DNA from: Sedimentisphaerales bacterium | GTDB lineage: Bacteria > Planctomycetota > Phycisphaerae > Sedimentisphaerales > SG8-4 | Reading direction: 5' to 3' | Assembly (NCBI GenBank): GCA_016932895.1 | Contig: JAFGCA010000626.1 | Span: forward strand, 1 to 17,511 | Length of the DNA stretch: 17,511 nt | Notes under the pieces: model-generated | Database searches by the model: none | Seen by the model: the letters and a program-made list of their open reading frames with translations, nothing else | What the model was told of the DNA's origin: nothing | In this document: positions 1 through 7,229 of the stretch, piece after piece | How positions within the stretch are numbered: position 1 is the stretch's first letter | How the letters are laid out: each line of letters begins with the position of its first letter | Translations under genes and position numbers: made by a program

Positions 1-795
1 CATCCCGCCCTGCGTGATGGCGCCGAGGTCGGTGATGATGTCGCCGAACATGTTGCCCGTGACGATCACGTCGAACCACTCGGGGTTTTTGACCATCCAC
101 ATGCACGTGGCGTCGACGTGGTAGTAGTCGCGGCGGATGTCGGGGTACTCGGCCTGGCCCATCTCGTGGAAGGCACGCTCCCAGAGATCGTAGATGAAGG
201 TCAGCACGTTGGTCTTGCCGCAGAGGGCCAGCGTGTTCTCGTCGCCCTTTCCGCGAGCCTTCTTGCCGTGCTTTTCGGCGTACTCGAAGGCGTACTTGAG
301 ACAGCGGTCCACCTGGAATCGATTGTAGACCGCCGACTGGACCGCCACTTCGTTGGGCGTGCCCTTCATCGTGAAGCCGCCGGTGCCGGTGTAGGCGTCG
401 CCGGTGTTCTCGCGGACCACGACGTAGTCGATCTCGGCCGGGCCCTTGTCCTTCAGCGGCGTCTCGACGCCCGGATAGAGCTTCACGGGGCGCAGGTTGA
501 TGTACTGGTCCAGCTCGAAGCGGGCCTTCAGCAGGATGCCTTTCTCCAGGATGCCCGGCGCCACGTCCGGGTGTCCGATCGCACCCAGCAGAATCGCGTC
601 GAACTGACGCAGCTCCTCGATGGCACTGTCGGGCAGCGTTTCGCCCGTGCGCTTGTATCGCTCGCCACCGAAATCGAACTCGGTCAACTCGACGTTGAAA
701 TCAAACTTGCCGGCGGCGGTCTTCAACACCTTGACCGCCTCGACCGTCACTTCCGGCCCCGTCCCGTCGCCGGGAATTACTGCAATCTTGTACAC
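1..795 (-). CDS. leuB: 3-isopropylmalate dehydrogenase LeuB (C-terminus outside window)
   Basis: Cytoplasmic NAD-dependent oxidative decarboxylation of 3-isopropylmalate, the third step of leucine synthesis. The reading frame starts with a GTG at 795, giving (M)[15 protein letters not shown], the family's N-terminal dinucleotide-fold signature. It is preceded by AGGAG 8 bases upstream, and no better ATG lies nearby. Further family motifs follow: the [12 protein letters not shown] stretch, the [12 protein letters not shown] segment, and the [13 protein letters not shown] metal and substrate-binding segment close to the window edge. 265 codons are present of a usual length near 360, so the C-terminal part lies outside. 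It follows the sulfatase stop by 46 bp on the same strand, an unusual neighbour for leuB. Related beta-decarboxylating dehydrogenases (isocitrate, tartrate) are alternatives, but leuA, leuC and leuD upstream make LeuB by far the best call. Confidence 0.93.
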   Translation of the reverse strand, partial: MYKIAVIPGDGTGPEVTVEAVKVLKTAAGKFDFNVELTEFDFGGERYKRTGETLPDSAIEELRQFDAILLGAIGHPDVAPGILEKGILLKARFELDQYINLRPVKLYPGVETPLKDKGPAEIDYVVVRENTGDAYTGTGGFTMKGTPNEVAVQSAVYNRFQVDRCLKYAFEYAEKHGKKARGKGDENTLALCGKTNVLTFIYDLWERAFHEMGQAEYPDIRRDYYHVDATCMWMVKNPEWFDVIVTGNMFGDIITDLGAITQGGM

Positions 796-841
796 CTTCG
801 ATTCTCCTTTTCTAAAACGTCATACGACTATCGTCTGAAGT

Positions 842-2314
842 CTATTCCTTACGGTTCGGATTCGGCGAGGGCATCGCCGCGTCGACTTCGTCTCTCCATT
901 CGTGCAGCATCTGCCGCAGCTTGCCCGCCATCCGGGGCTTCTCGGCGGCCAGGTCCTGCTGCTCGCCGATATCGTCCCGGAGATTATACAGTTCGATGTG
1001 GTTGTCCTCATAGAACTCTATCAGTTTGTAGTCGCCGAGGCGAATCGCGCCGCCCGGGGAGCCGCCCTGATTGCCATAGTGGGGATAATGCCAGTAGATC
1101 GCGCGGTCTTCCTGGGGGCCGCGCTGTCGGAGCAGGCCGACCATGCTGCGCCCGTCCAGATGTTGCTGCGGTTTCGAGGGCACACCCGCCATCTCCAGGA
1201 TCGTCGGGTAGAAATCCGTGCTGATCACCGGTTCGTGGCAGATGCCGCCGGCTTCGATTTGTCCGGGCCAGCGAACCATCATCGGTTCGCGAATACCGCC
1301 TTCGTAGAGCCAGCCTTTGCCGGCCCGCAGGGGCAGGTTGCAGGTCGGGTGGCCTTCGGAGGTGGAAAGGCCACCGTTGTCGGACATGAAGAAGACCACG
1401 GTGTTCTCCGCCAGGTCCAGACGGTCCAGCGCGTCGAGGACCTTGCCGACCGCCTGATCCATCGCTTCGACCATGCCCCCGTAGACGGCGTGGTCCTGCA
1501 CCAGCCGCACCTTGCGAGCGCCCTCCTTGCCCCAGGCGGGACCTTCGTGATCTACGCTCTTGGCCTTCTTCTCGTACTTGGCCCGCAGGTCCGCTCGCGC
1601 CATCAAGGGCGTGTGGACCGAATAGAACGCCAGATATGCCAGGAAGGGCTGGTCCTTGTTCGCCTTGATGAACCGGCACGTTTCGGTCGCCAGCCGGTCG
1701 GGCAGATGCTCTCCGGCCGGACCATCGGGGAGCCTGGGATTGCCGTACGGGGAGAAGTATTTCTTGCCTCCGTACGGGCCGCCGCGCTCGATCCCGCCCT
1801 TGTTGACGTCGAAGCCCTGGTCCTCCGGATAGAAACCTTCCCCACCCAGGTGCCATTTGCCCGCGAAGAACGTCGCATACCCGTGTTGCTTGAGCGCTTC
1901 GGCCAGCGTCACTTCTTCCAGCGGCAGACGGTCGCGGTAACGAGCAGGCAGCAGCGCTCTGTTCTTTCTCCATTGAGGTCCCACCGTATCCGGCTGCGGA
2001 GCGCCGAAATAATCGGTCGTCCTCAGCCGCGCCGGGTATTTGCCCGTCATGATGCTGGCCCGCGTTGGCGAGCAGACCGGGCAGGCCGCGTAGGCGTTGG
2101 TGAAGCGCATGCTTCCCGCCGCCAGCCGATCCACGTGCGGCGTCTCGTAGAACGTGCTGCCGAAGCACCCCAGGTCCGTCCAGCCCAAATCGTCCACGAG
2201 AAAGAACACGAAGTTCGTTCTCTTGCGGTCTTGGGCGAAAAGTCGTTGTGTCGGTCCGCACGCCGGTACCAATGCCGCCGCGCTCAGGGCCTTCAAGAAA
2301 TCACGTCGATTCAT
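842..2314 (-). CDS. Tat-exported type I sulfatase (arylsulfatase A-like)
   Basis: Predicted to hydrolyse sulfate esters, probably on a polysaccharide, outside the cytoplasm. The chosen ATG at 2314 gives MNRRDFLKALS, a twin-arginine signal, and has GAGGAG 6 bases upstream. An ATG 14 codons further out lacks these merits. The 490-aa protein shows the alkaline-phosphatase-fold sulfatase landmarks in order: VDDLGW (metal Asp near 41-42), CSPTRA with Cys81 as the formylglycine precursor (C-x-P-x-R), GKWHLGG, SVHTPL, MSDNGG, and a RAGKGWLYEGGIREP block. A cysteine at residue 19 in the signal (LVPACG) could be a weak lipobox. It lies 31 bp downstream of the GH28-like gene and is clearly paralogous to the sulfatase at 3815-5353. 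The block around CNLPLRAGKGWLYEGG resembles the many planctomycete arylsulfatase A-like enzymes. The maturase for formylglycine is not in the window. Substrate unknown. Confidence 0.93.
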   Translation of the reverse strand: MNRRDFLKALSAAALVPACGPTQRLFAQDRKRTNFVFFLVDDLGWTDLGCFGSTFYETPHVDRLAAGSMRFTNAYAACPVCSPTRASIMTGKYPARLRTTDYFGAPQPDTVGPQWRKNRALLPARYRDRLPLEEVTLAEALKQHGYATFFAGKWHLGGEGFYPEDQGFDVNKGGIERGGPYGGKKYFSPYGNPRLPDGPAGEHLPDRLATETCRFIKANKDQPFLAYLAFYSVHTPLMARADLRAKYEKKAKSVDHEGPAWGKEGARKVRLVQDHAVYGGMVEAMDQAVGKVLDALDRLDLAENTVVFFMSDNGGLSTSEGHPTCNLPLRAGKGWLYEGGIREPMMVRWPGQIEAGGICHEPVISTDFYPTILEMAGVPSKPQQHLDGRSMVGLLRQRGPQEDRAIYWHYPHYGNQGGSPGGAIRLGDYKLIEFYEDNHIELYNLRDDIGEQQDLAAEKPRMAGKLRQMLHEWRDEVDAAMPSPNPNRKE

Positions 2315-2345
2315 ATGTTTCTCCTCGTTTCTCCTGACGGTCCGC

Positions 2346-3803
2346 TCAGCGATCAAAGCGGATCCCTGTGGCGTTCTCGATGGTGAAGTTTCCGTCCTGC
2401 GGCTTGCTGATGTGCTTGCCGTTGATGCGCACGTTCTCGAAGATGACGTTTCGTACGCTGTGCTCGCTGTCGTCGTAGCCGATCAGATACGACCTCGGCA
2501 TCTTCCCGGCCGTCACTTCGACGTTTTTGAAATGGACGTTTCTGATCCGGCCGCGGCGTTTGGCGTATCTGCCCAGCTCGTCTCCGCTCACGGGCATCCA
2601 CTGTCCCAGCTTGCTGCGCTTGCGCTTGGGGTTCTGCCGGTGGTACTCGCGGGGGCAGTCGCCGCTGTAGATCGACAGGCCGATGCGAAACTCCACGAGC
2701 TTGTCCCTGGGGTCCTCGACGCGGATGTCCTCGTAGAGGATGTTCTCCACGGTGGCCCAATCGCCGTTGTGGATCGTAAAGACCCCGCCGCTCTGCACGT
2801 GGATGACGTCGCAATCCTTGAAGAGGATGTCCCTGACGCAGTTCGTCTGTAGCTCGAACCCGATCTCCACGGCGTTGCCCCATTCGGCATTCCAGAGTAC
2901 CGTGTTGACCACGGCCACGCCGGCGACATCCTGGAGCCCGCTTTCGCCTTCCTCGAAATAGCCGGGCGAGGCCTTGATCGCGATGCAGTCGTCCTTCGTC
3001 CGGACGAAGCAGTTCGTCACCGCCAGATTCTCGCAGCCCACGACGTCGATCCCGTCGTCGTTGTCCCGCCAGCCGATGATCTTGACGTTGTCGATCTTGA
3101 CGTTCTTCGACTTCATCGGCACCAGGGTCCAGCCGTAGCTGTTGAGCAGGGTCACGCCGCTCATTTCGACGTCGGTGCAACCGGAGAGCCTGACCATGTT
3201 CGTCTTGAAGTCGCGGCCCGTGGCGTCCAGGATGCCGCGTCCGAGGATGCGTACGTTATGGGCGTTCTGCGCGCGGATGCGGCCGTGTACGATGGCGCCA
3301 CCGGCGATGTAGAGCGTCTCGTCGCTGGCGAGCACGATCTCACCGGCCTCGTGGATTTTGCCCGCCTCGAAGTAGCGCACGTTCTTATCACCGGGCTTGG
3401 GGACGCGTTTCTCGGGCGGATCGGCGAAGAGAAACAGCGGCCGCTTGATGTCGCCGTCCAGCTCGATGCTCAACTTGCAGGGTCGCTCTGCATCGAAGTG
3501 GATCGTCTCATTCTCAACGGCGTATTCGATCGCTTCGTTCTTCGGCCGGATGTCTACCCGCTCGAACTCATGTTGCACCGTCACGGCCACATGCGCTTTC
3601 CCGGAAAAGGAGAACTGCGAAAACGCCGCCACCTTCGAATCATGGACGAACACCTCCCGGCCATCGACCCTGACCTGGAAGTCCTTCGCCCGCGCCGCTG
3701 CCTGTGGGGTCGCATAAAGAGTGACTTTCGCTCTGGCTCCCTCACACGCTGCCGCAAGCACCGCGAGCATCGTCAGCAGACCCAGCCATCTTCGCGTTCC
3801 CAT
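2346..3803 (-). CDS. Secreted GH28-like right-handed beta-helix protein, probable glycoside hydrolase
   Basis: 485 aa with an N-terminal signal peptide (MGTRRWLGLLTML, likely cut after ARA at 24-26). A beta-sandwich-like region follows to about residue 150, then repeated beta-helix coils rich in N-V-x-I/F patterns to the end. Two acidic motifs match GH28 polygalacturonases: DNDDGIDV at 247-254 and TKDDCIAIK at 269-277. The third GH28 motif, G-H-G, is not seen. The matching coil reads GNAVEIGFELQ and the RIK region is also altered, so specificity or even mechanism may differ. GH28, GH49 and related pectin-lyase-fold families are all possible. The ATG at 3803 has GAGGGG 6 bases upstream. An in-frame ATG at 3818 overlaps the upstream sulfatase stop as ATGA, so translational coupling is likely either way. 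It sits between two sulfatases on the same strand, which suggests action on a sulfated polysaccharide. Confidence 0.82.
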   Translation of the reverse strand: MGTRRWLGLLTMLAVLAAACEGARAKVTLYATPQAAARAKDFQVRVDGREVFVHDSKVAAFSQFSFSGKAHVAVTVQHEFERVDIRPKNEAIEYAVENETIHFDAERPCKLSIELDGDIKRPLFLFADPPEKRVPKPGDKNVRYFEAGKIHEAGEIVLASDETLYIAGGAIVHGRIRAQNAHNVRILGRGILDATGRDFKTNMVRLSGCTDVEMSGVTLLNSYGWTLVPMKSKNVKIDNVKIIGWRDNDDGIDVVGCENLAVTNCFVRTKDDCIAIKASPGYFEEGESGLQDVAGVAVVNTVLWNAEWGNAVEIGFELQTNCVRDILFKDCDVIHVQSGGVFTIHNGDWATVENILYEDIRVEDPRDKLVEFRIGLSIYSGDCPREYHRQNPKRKRSKLGQWMPVSGDELGRYAKRRGRIRNVHFKNVEVTAGKMPRSYLIGYDDSEHSVRNVIFENVRINGKHISKPQDGNFTIENATGIRFDR

Positions 3804-3814
3804 GTCGTCCCCTC

Positions 3815-5353
3815 TCATCTTGCGGCGCGCTCTCTGGAAGCGATCCACGTGGGATAATCGTCGCGCGGCTCGCCTTCGGGCATGCGGGCGTTCATCGCGC
3901 TGCGCCAGGCGTGCAGCATGCGACGCAGCTCCGCCGCCTTCAGAGGCATGCGGCTCGCCAGATCGTCCTGCTCGCCGATATCGTTCTTGAGATCGTACAG
4001 TTCGATACGCCCATCCTCATACCACTCGATCAGCTTGTACTTTCCGGCGCGCACCGCGCCGCTGGGGCGGTTGCCGCTGCCGTGGTAGTGCGGGTAGTGC
4101 CAGTAGATCGCCTCGCGCCGCAGCGTACCCGTTCGTTTCAACAGGGGCACGAGACTGAGACCGTCGGCGTGCTGTCGCGGCCTATGCGGCAGGCCCGCCA
4201 TCTCCAGCATCGTCGGATAGAAGTCCGTGCTCGTCACCGGCTCGTGACATACGCTGCCCGCCTCGACCACTCCCGGCCATTTGATCAGCATCGGCTCGCG
4301 AATCCCGCCTTCGTAGAGCCAGCCCTTGCCTGCCCGCAGCGGCAGGTTGCACGTCGGGCCCTCGCGCCCGACGGTGGAGAGCCCGCCGTTGTCGGACATG
4401 AAGATCACGATCGTGTTGTCGTCCAGCCCCAGTTCTTCGAGCTTGTCCAGGACGCGCCCAACGCTCTCATCGACGCTTTGCACCATGCCCGCATAGACGG
4501 CGTGGTCCTGCACCATCCGCGTCTTGTAGCGCCCGTAAACGCCCTTGGCGTGCGGGCCCGTCGGCTCGGGCAGGTCCTCAGCCTTGGCCTCGTACTTGTC
4601 CGCCAGTTCCTTCTTCGATTCCAGCGGCGTGTGCACCGCGTAGTGCGAAAGATAGAGCAGAAACGGTTTGTCCCTGTTCGCTTCGAGGAACTTCAGCGAT
4701 TCGTCCGTGAGACGGTCGGTCAGGTACTCGCCTTCCTTTCCGCCTTCCGGCATCGTCTCCAGCTTGCGCTTGCGTTTCTCGTAGGGGTAGAAGTACGTCG
4801 GCGGCGCGCCGGAGAAATCCCCGCCGATATTGACGTCGAAGCCCTGACGGTCGGGATAGTACGTGCGCCTCGTCTCGTCCCGCGTGGAGAGGTGCCACTT
4901 GCCGACGAAGCCGGTCGCGTAGCCGGCCTCCTTCAGCGCCTCGGCAATCGTCACCTCTTCCAGCGGCATGTACTCGCGGTAGGCGGTGGGCGTCTGAGGC
5001 CCGCCGATCCATTGCGTGATGCCGAGCCGGGCCGGGTACTTGCCCGTCATGATGCTCGCCCGCGTCGGCGAGCACACCGGGCAGGCGGCGTAGGCGTTCG
5101 TGAAACGCATCCCCTGCGCCGCCAACCGGTCGACGTTTGGCGTCTCATAAAACGTGCTGCCGTAGCAGCCCAGGTCCTTCCAGCCCATGTCGTCGATCAG
5201 GAAGAACACGAAGTTGGGCCTTTTCGACGGCGCCCGCCGTTTGCCTCCGTCGCCAAGGCCTGCGGCCTTGACGCTGCCACCCAATCCCAGCACGGCCGCC
5301 GCGGCGCCTGTGGCCTTGAGAAACGTACGCCTGTCTAACAAATCTGCTTGCAC
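3815..5353 (-). CDS. Tat-exported type I sulfatase (arylsulfatase A-like), second copy
   Basis: Predicted exported sulfate-ester hydrolase. I place the start at GTG 5353, giving (M)QADLLDRRTFLKATG, a compact twin-arginine signal. It has a purine-rich AAAGGCGG stretch about 10-12 bases upstream, and the gene then overlaps the preceding one by 19 bp. An in-frame ATG at 5407 would add 18 residues of poor signal-peptide character and overlap more deeply. The start is therefore uncertain. In the 512-aa form, metal Asp pair 54-55 lies in LIDDMGW, Cys94 in CSPTRA is the formylglycine precursor, and VGKWHLS, YAVHTPL, MSDNGG and RAGKGWLYEGGIREP follow. It shares long near-identical motifs with the sulfatase at 842-2314 (for example NAYAACPVCSPTRAS), so the two are paralogues, but the mid-region 110-250 differs and may reflect different substrates. 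The GH28-like gene begins 11 bp after its stop. Confidence 0.92.
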   Translation of the reverse strand: MQADLLDRRTFLKATGAAAAVLGLGGSVKAAGLGDGGKRRAPSKRPNFVFFLIDDMGWKDLGCYGSTFYETPNVDRLAAQGMRFTNAYAACPVCSPTRASIMTGKYPARLGITQWIGGPQTPTAYREYMPLEEVTIAEALKEAGYATGFVGKWHLSTRDETRRTYYPDRQGFDVNIGGDFSGAPPTYFYPYEKRKRKLETMPEGGKEGEYLTDRLTDESLKFLEANRDKPFLLYLSHYAVHTPLESKKELADKYEAKAEDLPEPTGPHAKGVYGRYKTRMVQDHAVYAGMVQSVDESVGRVLDKLEELGLDDNTIVIFMSDNGGLSTVGREGPTCNLPLRAGKGWLYEGGIREPMLIKWPGVVEAGSVCHEPVTSTDFYPTMLEMAGLPHRPRQHADGLSLVPLLKRTGTLRREAIYWHYPHYHGSGNRPSGAVRAGKYKLIEWYEDGRIELYDLKNDIGEQDDLASRMPLKAAELRRMLHAWRSAMNARMPEGEPRDDYPTWIASRERAAR

Positions 5354-6186
5354 GATTCTGACACCGCCTTTCTTGCTAACACTCTTGTCCAAAGCTGAGA
5401 AAACCATGAACCTTGTCCGTCGATAATGGGTCTGCATATCGCCTCGATCTCTTCTACAATCCTCTTCACACCAGACTCCATCGGATCCTTTACGCCTGAG
5501 GACCATATCACTGCCTCGTGTTTCTCGATCTGTTTCTCAGTACCGTCTCTGGTGTCGTTGCCTCGCCGTAGTCGGTCGGCCCAGAGCACAGCCAGACACA
5601 TCGCCGAGACTCGTATCTTGATAACGACGTCTCTCATTTCGTCAAAGGGTTTTGCTCTGTCCCGCCCGAATCTCGCCATGAATCGGAAACGGAGCGTATA
5701 CAACTGATCAAGGATTTCTCCATGATCCTGAATCCTTTTGACCACCACGTGTGCTTGGTCTCTGGCCTGTTTCTGCTCCGATCGCTCACTTTCCTCTGGC
5801 GTACGCGTTTGTCCCTCAGATGCATAGGATCCGGGGCACCGAATAGCCTCGATCGCGCGTTCGGCGCGATAAAACAAGCACAGAACATCCTCAGCCAGTT
5901 CGATATCACGCTTGCCTTTGAACTCGTGTCTCCAAGCGATCACGCCAACAATCGCGGCAAGGGAGGCGGCAATCACTGCGATATAACTAAGCAATTCAAC
6001 CACGCTCATCGTTGCCTGATCGCCTCCTGCCGCTCTTCGCGTGGCGGCATCTACTCCAATTGTGCCTTCTGCTCTCGGCGAGGACAACTCGTCCTCTGAA
6101 GATGCCTGGTCCTGTCCGCTCGGTGCCGGCGTTACCGCCATGAGGGCCAGGACAAGGGCAAAGAGTATCCCAGAACGCGTCCGCAT
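5335..6186 (-). CDS. Membrane protein of unknown function with cytoplasmic helical domain
   Basis: 283 aa; I do not assign a function. Residues 1-24 look like a signal peptide (MRTRSGILFALVLALMAVTP). A low-complexity acidic/Ala stretch follows to about 58, then one membrane segment (about 62-86, LLSYIAVIAASLAAIVGV) and a charged, mostly helical domain. Just after the membrane segment, WRHEFKGKRDIELAEDVL and YRAERAIEAIR recall a scattered family of small inner-membrane proteins (W-x-x-x-hydrophobic-x-G-K/T-x-x-x-E-hydrophobic-A pattern) of unknown role, recalled from memory. Homologues of that type usually begin near the membrane segment. Met60 (at 6009) is therefore a possible alternative start with a weaker ribosome site, while ATG 6186 has GAGGGGAG about 7 bases upstream. 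It lies 16 bp after the leuD stop and its 3' end overlaps the following sulfatase. Codon use and base composition look less GC-rich than in its neighbours, hinting at separate acquisition. Confidence 0.72.
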   Translation of the reverse strand: MRTRSGILFALVLALMAVTPAPSGQDQASSEDELSSPRAEGTIGVDAATRRAAGGDQATMSVVELLSYIAVIAASLAAIVGVIAWRHEFKGKRDIELAEDVLCLFYRAERAIEAIRCPGSYASEGQTRTPEESERSEQKQARDQAHVVVKRIQDHGEILDQLYTLRFRFMARFGRDRAKPFDEMRDVVIKIRVSAMCLAVLWADRLRRGNDTRDGTEKQIEKHEAVIWSSGVKDPMESGVKRIVEEIEAICRPIIDGQGSWFSQLWTRVLARKAVSESCKQIC

Positions 6187-6202
6187 CGCCCATCTCCCCT
6201 CG

Positions 6203-6691
6203 TTAGTCGATACCCGTTTTCTTTATGTGGTTGAGCAAGCCGCCGTCTTTGATGATCTCCAGGGCGAAATCGGGAAGGGGTTGAAAGCCGATCTCGGCGC
6301 CGCTGGTCTTGTCCTGGATCGTGCCGGCGTCGTAGTCGATCTCGATCTCGTCGCCGTCGGCGATCTTCTCCACGGCGTCCGCCGACTCGATCAAATAGAA
6401 TCCGCAGTCGATCGCATTGCGATAGAAAATCCGCGCGAAGCTCTTGGCGATCACCGTCTGCACCTTCGCCCCGCGAATCGCCCAGACTGCGTGCTCGCGC
6501 GACGACCCGCAGCCGAAATCCTCGCCCGCCACGATCACATCGCCCGCCTGAACCTTGCTCACAAACTCCGCGTCAAGGTCCTCCAGACAATGCTTCGCCA
6601 GCTCCTGCTCATCATCCGTATTCAAATACCGAGCCGGAATGATCTCATCGGTATTGACGTGGTCCCGTTGGTAGACATGTGCCTTTGCCAT
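6203..6691 (-). CDS. leuD: 3-isopropylmalate dehydratase small subunit LeuD
   Basis: Small (swivel-domain) subunit of isopropylmalate isomerase, which with LeuC converts 2-isopropylmalate to 3-isopropylmalate in the cytoplasm. The 162-aa protein opens with [23 protein letters not shown], matching the family's H-x-x-T-D-x-I-x-x-R/Y-L signature. It has the substrate-recognition loop [13 protein letters not shown] at 56-68 and the [16 protein letters not shown] segment. Length and sequence fit the short LeuD type shared with archaea rather than the longer enterobacterial type. The ATG at 6691 has GAGG 6 bases upstream. An ATG nine codons further out lacks a good site. Homoaconitase or methylthioalkylmalate subunits are related, but the leu neighbours decide the call. 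Unusually, it is separated from leuC by about 540 bp. Confidence 0.95.
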   Translation of the reverse strand: MAKAHVYQRDHVNTDEIIPARYLNTDDEQELAKHCLEDLDAEFVSKVQAGDVIVAGEDFGCGSSREHAVWAIRGAKVQTVIAKSFARIFYRNAIDCGFYLIESADAVEKIADGDEIEIDYDAGTIQDKTSGAEIGFQPLPDFALEIIKDGGLLNHIKKTGID

Positions 6692-6800
6692 AACGTCCTC
6701 ACTCTTCACGAAATCCAAAACTGGTTTGAATCAAATATCGAAATACAAAAATCAAACCGACAAATCAAAAATCATCTCTTGCCTTCTAAAATTCTTCCGC

Positions 6801-6816
6801 ATGGGCTAAAGCCCAT
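6801..6816. repeat. Intergenic hairpin element, copy A
   Basis: A perfect 7-bp stem, ATGGGCT-AA-AGCCCAT, sits inside a longer stretch reading CCGCATGGGC...GCCCATCCTAC. It is the same design as copy B at 7135-7154 but in the opposite orientation. No T-run follows on either strand, so it is not a standard intrinsic terminator. Confidence 0.7.
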
Positions 6817-6842
6817 CCTACGTCACCCGGTGATTCTGAAAT

Positions 6843-7001
6843 CTACCTTGTCTCCGTCTGTGTCTGACTCTCGGGCGGGCTCCAGGTTTTGTCGGGGCCC
6901 ATTGCGAAGCCGAGAATCACCAGCACGATGAAGATCACCACGATCACGATCAGAATGAATCGTCTGTGTTTCCTCATCATTTTCATCAGCGACCTGGCCA
7001 T
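6843..7001 (-). CDS. Small single-pass membrane peptide (52 aa) between leuC and leuD
   Basis: This short ORF starts at ATG 7001 (MARSLMKMMRKHRRFILIV...), with AGAGG about 9 bases upstream, and ends with TAG at 6843-6845. Residues 1-14 are basic (RKHRR at 10-14). Residues 15-34 are an almost unbroken hydrophobic helix of Ile, Val, Leu and Phe. Residues 35-52 are polar (GPDKTWSPPESQTQTETR). The layout, positive-inside then helix then polar tail, fits a small N-in membrane protein. It lies in the same direction as the leu genes, 228 bp after leuC and 151 bp before leuD. I do not recognise a family. The N-terminal pattern faintly recalls the membrane anchor of periplasmic peptidyl-prolyl isomerases (MMRKHR-hydrophobic), so it might be a remnant of such a gene. 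Supported by ribosome site, composition and topology only. Confidence 0.55.
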   Translation of the reverse strand: MARSLMKMMRKHRRFILIVIVVIFIVLVILGFAMGPDKTWSPPESQTQTETR

Positions 7002-7038
7002 CGCAGGCACCTCTCTTGCAAATCCTAATTCCTAATCT

Positions 7039-7209
7039 CTAAATCCTAAACAATTTCGAAATTCAAATTTTCGAATACTCCCAAGCTACTGACTCTTCGT
7101 CACGATAGCGCCGAATATGCGTGGCAGGTGTAGGATGGGCAACTCGTTGCCCATGCGGATTCTGTTTTGAGCCTTTGCGTTTGGTCATTTGAATTTGTTT
7201 AGGATTTAG
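7039..7209. repeat. 15-bp inverted repeat pair flanking hairpin copy B
   Basis: CTAAATCCTAAACAA at 7039-7053 is an exact reverse complement of TTGTTTAGGATTTAG at 7195-7209. Each arm continues into AT-rich runs of degenerate TTTAG(G/A) units. Between the arms lies the hairpin at 7135-7154. No coding sequence is visible inside. It could be a small non-autonomous element or simply two copies of a genome-wide AT-rich spacer repeat. Confidence 0.6.
7135..7154. repeat. Intergenic hairpin element, copy B
   Basis: A perfect 8-bp stem, ATGGGCAA-CTCG-TTGCCCAT, is flanked by GTAGG on the left and GCGG on the right. Read on the minus strand it becomes CCGCATGGGC...GCCCATCCTAC, the same outer sequence as copy A at 6801-6816, so the two form an inverted pair about 320 bp apart. 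No T-run follows. Confidence 0.7.
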
Positions 7210-7229
7210 TGTTTAGAGTTTAGGGTTTC

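Noticed and set aside
902..2386. Long plus-strand open frame opposite the first sulfatase
   Set aside because: It is the antisense shadow of a gene with clear sulfatase motifs. It has no recognisable protein features and is Arg/Val/Gln-rich, as expected for reverse frames of GC-rich genes.
3911..5338. Long plus-strand open frame opposite the second sulfatase
   Set aside because: Same antisense pattern as over the first sulfatase; the similarity between the two shadows simply follows from the paralogy of the real genes.
6692..7229. Riboswitch or T-box in the leuC-leuD spacer
   Set aside because: I looked for conserved T-box or known riboswitch cores and saw none; the structures present are simple symmetric hairpins.
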